Positions 1-6,532 of a stretch of DNA of 10,022 bases are shown here, in pieces (the first letter of the stretch is position 1; each line of letters opens with the position of its first letter). The notes below the pieces were generated by a model, which was given only the letters and a program-made list of their open reading frames with translations, was not told the DNA's origin and did no database searches. Made by a program: the position numbers and the translations under genes. The stretch lies in the NCBI GenBank assembly GCA_013812465.1, contig JACCTK010000109.1, forward strand, positions 1 through 10,022, in the 5' to 3' direction. This DNA is from Actinomycetota bacterium. Its GTDB lineage: Bacteria; Actinomycetota; Thermoleophilia; Gaiellales; Gaiellaceae.

Positions 1-1610
1 CGAGCATTCTCGAGCGCGACCGATGCGTGCCCGGCCAGGACTTCGAGCACTCGCAGATCGTCTGCGTCGAATTGCCTCAGGCCGAGCTTCGAGATCACGA
101 TGACGCCGATCACCCGCGATCCGAACGTGAGCGGGACGGCGAGGAGCGACTCCTCGATCTCCGCCGTGCCGGCGATCTGCTCGGCGAACTCGTAGCGCTC
201 GGCGTCGTCGATGAGAAGTGGCTCACCTGTCTCCGCGACCCGCCCTGTGATGCCCCTCCCGACCTTCGTCGGCGAGAGCTCCACCGACGATCCGGGCTCT
301 GCGGCCAGCAAGTCTCCGCGAAAGCCGATCGGCAGCAGGTCGTCGCCGTCGCGGAGGAAGACGCGGCAGTTGTGGTAGTCGATCAAGAGGCGCAGCTCGT
401 CCGCGATCGTGAGCCCGATGCGGGCGACGTCATTCAGGCGGGAGAGCTTTCCCGAGAGGCTCTGGAGCATGTTCAGGTGGGCGATCGAGCGGACGTTCGC
501 CCGTTGCGCGCTCTCGCCGGAGGGACGTTCGAGCGTGCTCTCGTCGAAGGGCACTATGAGCCCCTTCCCGCGGGTCTTCGCCGTCATCATCGCCGCCTCC
601 GAGCAGGCGACGAGCTCGCGAGGGTTGGCCGCGTGCACGGGACCGACGGCGATGCCCGTGGAGACCGTGATTCCGCCGGCGGCCTCGACCTCCAGCTTTC
701 CGAGCTCGGCGCCCACTCGTTCTGCGAGAACGATCGAGTGTTGCAGATCGGCCGTCGGGAGGATGATCGCGAACTCCTCTCCACCGACCCGGCAGACGAC
801 GTCGGATGATCGAACCGATGCTCGGAGAACGTCGGCGACCTGGAGCAGGAGCTGGTCGCCGACCCCGTGGCCGTAGACGTCGTTGACTTTCTTGAAGTCG
901 TCCAGGTCGAACATCACGAGGGCCACCGTGTCGTGCTCGGCGGAGGCGCGCATGATCTCCTGTCGAAGCCGGTCGTGGAACGTCCGGTGGTTGTAGAGGC
1001 CAGTGAGCGCGTCCGTCGACGCCTGGTGCTCGAGGCGCGAGCGGATATGCGCGTTGTCGATCGCCAGCGCCGCCGCATCGCCGAAACGCGTGGCCAAATG
1101 GAACTCCTCGGCGGTGAACTCCGCGTGCTCGCCGACGCGATAGATGTTGAGCGTCCCCTTCAGCCGCCCGCGGGCGATCAGCGGCACGGCGATCAGGGCC
1201 TCCGGCTCGACCGGTGTCCCCGGAACGAAGCGCACCCGCGGATCCAGATGCGCCTTGTTCGCGAGAACCGGCTCCCGATGCACGACCGCCCAGCCCGTGA
1301 TCCCCTCTCCGAAGGGGAAGGTCTCGCTCATCACCTGATCGGCCCATTGGCTGCGCGCGAGGACGGGAATCAGTATCCGCTTCACCTCGTCCGCCTCGTA
1401 GATGTGCACGTCCTCGTACGGGATGAGCTCGGCGAGCGTGTCCGCGATGCGGGCGAGGAGGGCGGTGGGATTCTCCTCGGAAAGAACGTCGTGGAAGATC
1501 TCGGCCAACCGCCGATACGGCTCGGCGGCGGACGAGACGAGGCTGATCTGCGGGCGAGGCGCAGGCTCGAAGCTCTTGGGCGCAGGATCCGACATGAGAG
1601 ATGAGTCCAT
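1..1610 (-). CDS. GAF-GGDEF-GAF protein, probable diguanylate cyclase (C-terminus off the left edge)
   Basis: This is a probable cytoplasmic diguanylate cyclase that makes c-di-GMP from two GTP. Reading the minus strand in one uninterrupted frame from 1610 gives about 536 residues with no stop before the edge. Residues about 25-170 form a GAF sensor domain (motifs FPFGEGITGWAV and LIAVPLIARGRLKGTLNIY). Residues about 185-345 are a GGDEF domain: TDALTGLYNHRTF, then FDLDDFKKVNDVYGHGVGDQLL, then the active site GGEEF at 771-785. An RSSD inhibitory (I-site) RxxD lies five residues before GGEEF, so product inhibition is likely. A second GAF (GRGITGRVAETGEPLLIDD, LLAVPLTFGSRVIGVIVISK) follows. No membrane segment or signal peptide is visible. 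The start is uncertain: in-frame ATGs occur at 1661, 1646, 1610 and 1595, and none has a convincing Shine-Dalgarno. A start at 1595 or 1610 avoids overlap with the divergent gene. The GAF ligands cannot be told from sequence. Confidence 0.9.
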   Translation of the reverse strand, partial: MDSSLMSDPAPKSFEPAPRPQISLVSSAAEPYRRLAEIFHDVLSEENPTALLARIADTLAELIPYEDVHIYEADEVKRILIPVLARSQWADQVMSETFPFGEGITGWAVVHREPVLANKAHLDPRVRFVPGTPVEPEALIAVPLIARGRLKGTLNIYRVGEHAEFTAEEFHLATRFGDAAALAIDNAHIRSRLEHQASTDALTGLYNHRTFHDRLRQEIMRASAEHDTVALVMFDLDDFKKVNDVYGHGVGDQLLLQVADVLRASVRSSDVVCRVGGEEFAIILPTADLQHSIVLAERVGAELGKLEVEAAGGITVSTGIAVGPVHAANPRELVACSEAAMMTAKTRGKGLIVPFDESTLERPSGESAQRANVRSIAHLNMLQSLSGKLSRLNDVARIGLTIADELRLLIDYHNCRVFLRDGDDLLPIGFRGDLLAAEPGSSVELSPTKVGRGITGRVAETGEPLLIDDAERYEFAEQIAGTAEIEESLLAVPLTFGSRVIGVIVISKLGLRQFDADDLRVLEVLAGHASVALENA

Positions 1611-1619
1611 GACCTCATC
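1600..1619. promoter_or_regulatory. 20-bp imperfect dyad in a divergent gap, candidate operator
   Basis: The site has GATGAG and CTCATC arms around a central CATG. Sixteen of 20 positions are symmetric. It lies between the divergent GGDEF gene and the plus-strand fahA-linked gene, and would sit just upstream of the GGDEF gene if that gene starts at 1595. The size and symmetry fit a dimeric repressor site, but no regulator gene is adjacent and the dyad also overlaps possible N-terminal coding sequence. Confidence 0.3.
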
Positions 1620-1647
1620 GGAACGCAACGGAGTCGTCTTGAGCATC

Positions 1648-1653
1648 GACTCT
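1648..1653 (+). promoter_or_regulatory. Candidate -10 hexamer (GACTCT) of a leaderless promoter
   Basis: GACTCT matches the A2/T6 core of the TANNNT -10 element and ends 6 nt before the ATG at 1660. The same spacing recurs before several other starts in the window. It supports a start at 1660 rather than the ATG at 1609, which has neither this hexamer nor a Shine-Dalgarno. It is weak on its own because its first base is not T. Confidence 0.3.
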
Positions 1654-1659
1654 GCGAAC

Positions 1660-2415
1660 ATGCCCCTCGTGAGCTCGACGGACGACGGCCGGGTTGCGCT
1701 GCTCTCGCGGCTGATCGACCACGCGCCGCTCTTCCCGCCCGCGTCCTTGGATTTGCCCGCGGCGCTCGAGGAGGACCGACGCGCCCGTGAGGGCTCGAGC
1801 GCGTTCATGCTCGGCCGCTTCGTCTGTCCGGCGTCGCGGCTGGCCGAGCTGCCTGATGTGGGCCGCGGCGTCAGCGTCGTGCTGGACAACCCCGAGAGCG
1901 GCGTCTGGCTGAAGCCAGATCCCAGGGTCGAGGCGGTTGAAGCACCTCCGGGAGCCGATCTTGCGTCGCTCGTCGGCCTTGCGGATGAGGTCTACGTCGA
2001 AGTTCCGCTCGACGACGATCTCGTTGCCCGTCTCGCTGAGGTCGAGCGCTATGGCCTGCGCGCGAAGGTCCGCTGCAGTGGGGATACGACACGGCTCGGC
2101 TGGTTCTTGTGCGAGTGCCGCGCGCGCAAGATCGTCTACAAGGCCACAGCGGGGCTGCACCATGCTCTGAGCACCGAGGACGAGCACGGCTTCCTGAATC
2201 TCCTTGCCGCGGCGGTGTACCGCGAAGAGGGTGCCCTCGACGAACGTGAGCCCGGAGCCCTCGAGCTTCGCGCCGAAGGTCTTCGCTGGCGTAGACGCAC
2301 GATGGGATCGGCTGAGCTCCTCCACGCACGCCGGACGAAGCTGCACTCGATCGGGAGTTGCAGCTTCTTCGAGCCGGTCGCAGAGCTCGAGAGGCTGGGG
2401 ATCCTGCCGCTGTGA
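1660..2415 (+). CDS. Uncharacterised protein translationally coupled to fahA
   Basis: I do not recognise a characterised family for this 251-residue soluble protein. Its C-terminal half holds the most constrained-looking segment: LRAKVRCSGDT (about 133-143), a Cys-rich WFLCECRARK (148-157), then KATAGLHHALSTEDEHGFLNLLAAA (161-185). I recall a similar K-A-T-A-G-L-H-H...HGFLN signature in hypothetical proteins of other actinobacteria, but cannot check this here. The alternating strand/helix pattern and the KVRC strand suggest an alpha/beta fold; the paired histidines and conserved Lys could be catalytic or metal-binding (inference). No signal peptide or membrane segment is seen. The stop overlaps the fahA GTG start by 4 bp (GTGA), so the two are very probably cotranscribed, and a role in tyrosine or homogentisate catabolism is plausible but unproven. 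The start at 1660 was chosen over ATG 1609 because the sequence before it looks non-coding and a -10-like hexamer precedes it. Confidence 0.8.
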   Translation: MPLVSSTDDGRVALLSRLIDHAPLFPPASLDLPAALEEDRRAREGSSAFMLGRFVCPASRLAELPDVGRGVSVVLDNPESGVWLKPDPRVEAVEAPPGADLASLVGLADEVYVEVPLDDDLVARLAEVERYGLRAKVRCSGDTTRLGWFLCECRARKIVYKATAGLHHALSTEDEHGFLNLLAAAVYREEGALDEREPGALELRAEGLRWRRRTMGSAELLHARRTKLHSIGSCSFFEPVAELERLGILPL

Positions 2416-3530
2416 ACGGGGCGGTCGGGTTCGGTGTCTTCTCGCTCGACGGAGACGAGCCCCGCGTCGGCTTTCGAGCCGGCCACGGCATCCTCGATCT
2501 TCGGGCGAACGGCCTTGGCTCTGCGTTCTCCGAGCCGAGCCTGAACGCGTTTCTGGCCCTCGGGAGGGCGGTATGGGAGGAGACGCTCCAGCGGGTGGTG
2601 GATCTCATCGAGGGAGGTCGCGACATCGTCCCGCTCGAGGACGCGACGATCCACCTTCCCTTCGAAGTCGCCGACTACGTCGACTTCTACTCGTCGCTCG
2701 AGCATGCCACCAACCTGGGTCGACTCTTCCGTCCCGACGCGGAGCCGCTTCTTCCGAACTGGCGTCACCTCCCGGTTGGCTACCACGGCCGCGCCGGAAC
2801 GATCGTGGTCAGCGGAACCCCGGTCGTGCGACCTCGCGGCCAGTCGAAGCGTGTCGCTGACTCCGAGCCTTCCTTCGGGGCCAGCCGGCGGCTCGACATC
2901 GAGCTCGAGCTCGGATTCGTCGTCGGGGTCGGCAGCGTGTTGAGCGCGCCGGTCTCGGCGTCGGCATTCCGGGATCACGTCTTCGGAGTCGTGCTCGTGA
3001 ACGATTGGAGCGCCCGCGACATCCAGGCGTGGGAGTATCAGCCGCTCGGGCCGTTCCTCGGGAAGTCCTTCGCGACCTCGATCTCGGCGTGGGTCACGCC
3101 GCTCGCGCTGCTCGAGGATCGATTCGTGTCGGCGCCCGCGCAGGACCCCGAGCCGCTCCCCTATCTGCGCGTAGCGGGCGACTGGGCGCTGGATGTCGAG
3201 CTCGAGGTCGAGCTCTCGGACACGGTCGTGTCCCGGACGAACGCAAGCGGTCTCTACTGGACGATGCCGCAACAGCTCGCGCACGCCACCGTCAACGGCG
3301 CGTCACTGCGCACGGGCGATCTGTTCGCGTCGGGGACGATCTCGGGGCCGGGCGCCGGCAGCCAGGGATCGCTGATCGAGCTGACGTGGAACGGCGCCCA
3401 TCCCATCCGGCTCGGCGACGGGAGCACGCGGATGTTTCTCGAGGACGGAGACGAGGTCGTGCTGCGGGGACGCGCCGGCAACGTCGAGCTCGGCGAGGTG
3501 CGTGGGACGATTCTCCCCGCCCGAGCGTAG
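2412..3530 (+). CDS. fahA: Fumarylacetoacetase
   Basis: This enzyme hydrolyses 4-fumarylacetoacetate to fumarate and acetoacetate, the last step of tyrosine/homogentisate degradation, in the cytoplasm. The 372-residue product carries the family hallmarks: DFYSSLEHATNLGRLFRP (91-108; metal-ligand Asp91 and general-base His98), LPVGYHGRAGTIVVSGTP (120-137), the LDIELE metal-binding pair Glu164 and Glu166, then NDWSARDIQAWEYQPLGPFLGKSF (197-220, metal ligand Asp198). LRTGDLFASGTISGPG and the C-terminal FLEDGDEVVLRG follow. This order matches mammalian and bacterial FAH, with the small N-terminal domain before the catalytic domain. The GTG at 2412 overlaps the stop of the upstream gene (GTGA). 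It gives a normal N-terminus, whereas the in-frame ATG at 2358 would add 18 residues unlike the family. The TAG stop is the edge of the palindromic element that follows. Confidence 0.97.
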   Translation: MNGAVGFGVFSLDGDEPRVGFRAGHGILDLRANGLGSAFSEPSLNAFLALGRAVWEETLQRVVDLIEGGRDIVPLEDATIHLPFEVADYVDFYSSLEHATNLGRLFRPDAEPLLPNWRHLPVGYHGRAGTIVVSGTPVVRPRGQSKRVADSEPSFGASRRLDIELELGFVVGVGSVLSAPVSASAFRDHVFGVVLVNDWSARDIQAWEYQPLGPFLGKSFATSISAWVTPLALLEDRFVSAPAQDPEPLPYLRVAGDWALDVELEVELSDTVVSRTNASGLYWTMPQQLAHATVNGASLRTGDLFASGTISGPGAGSQGSLIELTWNGAHPIRLGDGSTRMFLEDGDEVVLRGRAGNVELGEVRGTILPARA

Positions 3531-3593
3531 GGGCGAGGCTTGCCTCGCCTCGCTCGCCACGGGTTGACGAGGCGACGCAAGCGTCGCTCTACG
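3526..3593. repeat. Two-hairpin palindromic element between convergent genes
   Basis: The 68-bp element is bounded by CGTAG (3526-3530) and CTACG (3589-3593) and contains two perfect hairpins: GGCGAGGC-TT-GCCTCGCC at 3532-3549 and GCGACGC-AA-GCGTCGC at 3572-3587. The two ends are similar in inverted orientation (CGTAG followed by GGGCGAGGC or AGCGACGC). The terminal TAGs are the stop codons of fahA on the plus strand and of the HMG-CoA lyase gene on the minus strand. There is no T-tract, so it is not a classical intrinsic terminator, though it may block read-through in both directions or stabilise the mRNA 3' ends. The layout resembles REP/BIME-type palindromes. Only one copy is in the window, so its dispersal is inferred. 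Confidence 0.7.
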
Positions 3594-4488
3594 AAGACAG
3601 GGAGCCTCCCGCCCGGTAAACCTGGCCCTCGAGCTCTCGCCCGAGCACTCCCTCCAGCCAACCGGAGACAGCGATGAGCGCGTCCAAGTCGATCCCAGTC
3701 TCGACACCCTCGCCGTGGAGGAGATACACGAGATCCTCCGTCGCGATGTTCCCAGTCGCGCGCGGCGCGAAGGGGCAACCGCCGAGGCCACCCACCGACG
3801 CGTCGAGCACGCTGGCCCCGGCCTCCAGCGCCGCGAGCGCATTCGCGTAGCCCGTGTTACGCGTGTTGTGGAAGTGTCCGCCGACTGGGATGCCGAGCTC
3901 GACCGTTCGCGAGACGAGTCTCCGCGCCTGGGTGGGCACGGCGACACCGATCGTGTCTGCGAGGAGGATCGTGTCGGGACTGACAGCAGCGAGCTCCGCG
4001 GCGAGCGCGAGCACGCGACCCTCGTCGACCGAGCCTTCGAAGGGGCAGCCGAACGCCACGCTCACCGTCACCGCCACCCGGATCCCACCGGAGCGCGCCC
4101 GCTCGACGATACGAAGCGCCGTCGCGAGCGACTCCTGCACGGACGCGTTCTGATTCCGCTGGTTGAACGACTCCGTGGCGCCGAACGCGAAGCGCACCTC
4201 GTCCAGCCCGGAGGCGACTAGGCGGTCGTAGCCTCGCTCATTGAGGGCGAGACCTGCATAGACGACTCCTTCGATACGGTCGAGCGCCACCACCACGTCC
4301 TCCGCGCCGGCCATCTGCGGCACGCGCCGCGGGTCGACGAAGCTCGCCACCTCCGCAGCGCGGACGCCGGCGGCGACGAGTCTTCCGACGAGCTCCGCCC
4401 GGACTGCGGGCTCGAGAGTCTCGGGCTCGTTCTGGAGCCCGTCGCGCGGGCCGACGTCACAGATGGTTACGCGGCCGCTCGTCTCCAC
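3589..4488 (-). CDS. mvaB: Hydroxymethylglutaryl-CoA lyase family protein
   Basis: The expected reaction is cleavage of (S)-HMG-CoA to acetoacetate and acetyl-CoA at the end of leucine degradation. The 299-residue protein is a complete HMGL-like TIM barrel: DVGPRDGLQNE (11-21, catalytic Arg15 and metal ligand Asp16), VASFVDPRRVPQMAGAEDV (48-66), GLALNERGYDRL (79-90), GGHFHNT (203-209, metal-ligand His205 and His207) and GGLGGCPFAPRATGNIATEDLVYLL (233-257), with the flexible-loop Cys at 238. The GTG start at 4488 sits 6 nt downstream of a TAGGGT hexamer, so it may be transcribed leaderless from its own promoter as well as with the upstream arginase-family gene, 41 bp away. HMGL homologues that cleave related 3-hydroxyacyl-CoAs exist, so the substrate is less certain than the family. 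Its TAG stop lies in the palindromic element. Confidence 0.93.
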   Translation of the reverse strand: METSGRVTICDVGPRDGLQNEPETLEPAVRAELVGRLVAAGVRAAEVASFVDPRRVPQMAGAEDVVVALDRIEGVVYAGLALNERGYDRLVASGLDEVRFAFGATESFNQRNQNASVQESLATALRIVERARSGGIRVAVTVSVAFGCPFEGSVDEGRVLALAAELAAVSPDTILLADTIGVAVPTQARRLVSRTVELGIPVGGHFHNTRNTGYANALAALEAGASVLDASVGGLGGCPFAPRATGNIATEDLVYLLHGEGVETGIDLDALIAVSGWLEGVLGRELEGQVYRAGGSLSS

Positions 4489-4494
4489 GCGCGC

Positions 4495-4500
4495 ACCCTA
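4495..4500 (-). promoter_or_regulatory. TAGGGT -10 element, leaderless promoter candidate
   Basis: On the minus strand TAGGGT is followed by 6 nt and then the GTG start of the HMG-CoA lyase gene. A TANNNT hexamer at this distance is the known signature of leaderless genes in Actinobacteria and Deinococcus. It could give the lyase gene independent expression inside the operon. AGGGTG here could also act as a weak Shine-Dalgarno, so the two readings compete. Confidence 0.45.
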
Positions 4501-4529
4501 ACGCCGCAATCCCGCCGGGAGATTGCTCC

Positions 4530-5407
4530 TCAGCCGTCGTTCGGCAACGCGTATCCGACGATCGCAGTAAGGAGCCGGGTGGCCGTATCTGCCATCCGTC
4601 CGTCGGCGTCGGACAGCGGGTTGTAGGCCGTGATCGCAGCTGCGACGACGTGGAACCGGTCGAAGACCTCGCCCACTGCCGACTGCAGCCGTGCGCTGCT
4701 GAGCCCATCCGGCGCGCTGTACTGGTTCGCAGTTCCCTCACCCGGGTCGAGCGCGTCCAGATCGATGTGCAGATACACGCGGCGTACCCGCTCTCGAAGC
4801 TCGTCGAGCGCGACGCGCAGATCCGTGTCGGAGAAGGCGTTCCCCTCGAGACAGCGGATGCGCGAGCGCTGGAGGCGATCTCGCTGGGTTTGCTCGAGAT
4901 CGCGAGCCGAGACGAGGACAACGTGACTCTCAGGGATCGGAGCGAGTCCGGGAATCGTCTCGCGGAGCGCATCCCAGCCGCGGCCGGTCAGCATCGCCAA
5001 GCCCATCCCGTCGAAAGACCCCGATCGGCTGTCTTCCGGGGTATCGAAGTCGGCATGAGCGTCGAACCACACGACTCCCAGGTCTCGAGCCCCACAGCCG
5101 GCCACCGTCCCCAGGCAGCTGTTGCAGTCGCCTGCCAGAACGACCGGAAAGACACCGTCCGCGTTCGCGTCGCGCACATGGCCGGCGAGTCCCCGGTTGA
5201 GCTCGAACACTCGCGCGGCCTCGGGCGTAGCCGGACTCACCGGGGCGACGGTCCGACCGTGCCCGGATGACCGAGGGCCGACAGCGCCCCTGACGCATGC
5301 AGCTCCTCCAACAGCCTCGTCGTGCCGCGACCGCGGTCGACCTGCGCCAGACCATCGTGATAAGGCGATGCGATCAGCCGCAAACCTTGCCAGGGCCGCC
5401 CCGTCAA
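4530..5407 (-). CDS. Arginase/agmatinase-superfamily protein, N-terminus frameshifted
   Basis: This looks like a ureohydrolase-fold enzyme with a binuclear metal site. The uninterrupted part (5240-4530, 236 residues from a GTG) has WFDAHADFDTPEDSRSG (Asp60, His62 and Asp64 as metal ligands) and HIDLDALDP (158-166, ligands Asp160 and Asp162). The first metal-binding motif, usually GGDHS, is GDC (37-39), with Cys replacing the His ligand. The true N-terminus appears to lie in another frame: 5407-5237 encodes a 56-residue piece (IASPYHDGLAQVDRGRG, TTRLLEELHASGALSALG) that resembles arginase N-termini and ends at TGA. A one-base loss, for example in the C run complementary to 5242-5245, would join the two pieces. 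The TTG start at 5407 lies 19 bp after the dehydratase stop. The frameshift may be a sequencing error or real inactivation. The substrate is unknown; the Cys variant makes true arginase activity doubtful. Confidence 0.75.
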
Positions 5408-5426
5408 GACGTCATAGTGAGGCGAG

Positions 5427-5666
5427 TTAGAGCGCGTTCGTCATCTGGGCGAGCTCGCGATCTCGGTCGGTGATCCCGTCCGCGGTGTGCGTCCACCAGC
5501 GGAGCGTCACCTTCTTGTAGTCGATCGCGATATGCGGATGGTGATCCTCCCGCTGGGCGAGCTCGCCGACGCGGCTCACGAAGTCGAGCGCATGCTTGAA
5601 GCTCGCAAGCTCGAACGTGCGCTCGAGCGCATTGTCGACCTCGCTCCATCCATCCGGATTGGCCAT
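5427..5666 (-). CDS. phhB: Pterin-4a-carbinolamine dehydratase
   Basis: This cytoplasmic enzyme dehydrates 4a-hydroxytetrahydrobiopterin so the pterin cofactor of phenylalanine hydroxylase can be recycled. The 79-residue product shows the family core: EDHHPHIAIDY (40-50, catalytic His42-His43-Pro44), VTLRWWTHTADGITDRDRELAQ (53-74) with the conserved Thr-His at 59-60. Family members are usually about 95-100 residues; the first helix with the usual Leu-rich N-terminus is missing, and the in-frame sequence upstream is not family-like, so this is a short form. The ATG at 5666 has no clear Shine-Dalgarno but lies 6 nt after a GATACT hexamer, suggesting a leaderless mRNA. It is first in a likely three-gene minus-strand unit with the arginase-family and HMG-CoA lyase genes, which fits amino-acid breakdown together with fahA. 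Confidence 0.9.
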   Translation of the reverse strand: MANPDGWSEVDNALERTFELASFKHALDFVSRVGELAQREDHHPHIAIDYKKVTLRWWTHTADGITDRDRELAQMTNAL

Positions 5667-5672
5667 CCCGGC

Positions 5673-5684
5673 AGTATCTACGAT
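5673..5684. promoter_or_regulatory. Back-to-back divergent -10 elements
   Basis: Only 29 bp separate the divergent starts of the dehydratase (5666) and the phosphatidyltransferase-family gene (5696). On the minus strand GATACT (5673-5678) ends 6 nt before the dehydratase ATG. On the plus strand TACGAT (5679-5684) ends 11 nt before the other ATG. The hexamers abut, so the two promoters should compete for polymerase and both transcripts would have almost no leader. Their -35 elements would lie inside the opposite gene. This is predicted from hexamer and spacing only. Confidence 0.35.
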
Positions 5685-5695
5685 CGAGCGACCCC

Positions 5696-6532
5696 ATGAC
5701 TGTCTCCACCGACACCGCCGCGCTCCGAGCCGTCGCGTCCGACAAGGAGCGCCCCGCACGGGAGGTCGTAGTGGCGGCGTTCTACGGCCCGCTCGCCCAT
5801 CGGGTCGCCCTCACTCTGCTGCCGCTCCGGATTCCGCCCCCCGCCCTTGTTCTCGTAGCGGGACTCACCGGTCTCGCCGCAGGCCTTGCGCTCGCGCTGA
5901 GCTCATTCGTGACGGCCGCGCTGCTGCTGCAGCTGAAGACACTGCTCGACAACGCCGATGGCAGGCTTGCGCGCTTGTCGGGTCGGGTCACCCTGCTCGG
6001 GAGATATCTCGACACCGAGTCCGACACCGCCCTCAATCTGATCCTGTTCGCCATCCTCGGCGCTGTCACGGAGCGGCCGTGGCTCGCTCTCGGGGCGTTC
6101 TGCGTGCTGACGCTCGTGCTCAGCTTGGACTTCAACCTCGCGCATCTCTATCGCGAGGCTCGCGGCGGCCAGCCCAACCTCGCGCACGGTTCGGGAGGCC
6201 CGATCGAGCTCGCGCTCGCCCTTGTCTATCGAGTCTTCTTCGCGCCGCAGGATCGGCTCATCCGCGCGTTCTCGGCGTGGCGGCTCGAGCGGGGTTTGAG
6301 CGATGTCGAGAACCCCGGGAAGAGGCACGCCGCAACGCTCGCCTACCACGACCGGCTGACCGTTCTCGTGCTGGCCAATCTCGGTCTCTCTACCCAGCTC
6401 TTCGCGCTCGGCCTCTGCCTGGTCGCCGGGGCGACCACCCTCTATCTCTGGCTGGTCGTCGCGATGCTCCCGCTGCTCTGCCCCCTTTTGCTTCGCCGCG
6501 AGTGGCTGGTCAGGCAGCGCCGCGCGGCGTGA
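5696..6532 (+). CDS. CDP-alcohol phosphatidyltransferase family membrane protein
   Basis: The family transfers a phosphoalcohol group from a CDP-linked donor to an alcohol acceptor at the inner face of the cytoplasmic membrane, as in phospholipid or phosphoinositol synthesis. The 278-residue protein has the complete signature DGx2ARx8Gx3Dx3D at residues 88-110 (Asp88, Gly89, Ala92, Arg93, Gly102, Asp106, Asp110), preceded by the common DN. About five or six hydrophobic segments are visible: roughly 36-68, 70-84, 112-124, 127-147 and two between 222 and 268. An Arg-rich loop lies at about 186-214, and the C-terminus is basic. The acceptor alcohol cannot be read from sequence. The short leader and divergent start with the dehydratase suggest an independent promoter. 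Its 3' end overlaps the convergent SDR gene by 23 bp. Confidence 0.9.
   Translation: MTVSTDTAALRAVASDKERPAREVVVAAFYGPLAHRVALTLLPLRIPPPALVLVAGLTGLAAGLALALSSFVTAALLLQLKTLLDNADGRLARLSGRVTLLGRYLDTESDTALNLILFAILGAVTERPWLALGAFCVLTLVLSLDFNLAHLYREARGGQPNLAHGSGGPIELALALVYRVFFAPQDRLIRAFSAWRLERGLSDVENPGKRHAATLAYHDRLTVLVLANLGLSTQLFALGLCLVAGATTLYLWLVVAMLPLLCPLLLRREWLVRQRRAA

Noticed and set aside
27..1604. Long plus-strand open frames opposite the GGDEF gene
   Set aside because: They are Arg/Asp/Glu-rich shadows of the minus-strand GAF-GGDEF-GAF protein, which has clear motifs across the whole stretch.
5237..5275. Programmed -1 frameshift in the arginase-family gene
   Set aside because: A CCCC run is present but there is no X-XXY-YYZ heptamer and no obvious downstream stimulatory hairpin; indel or sequencing error is simpler.
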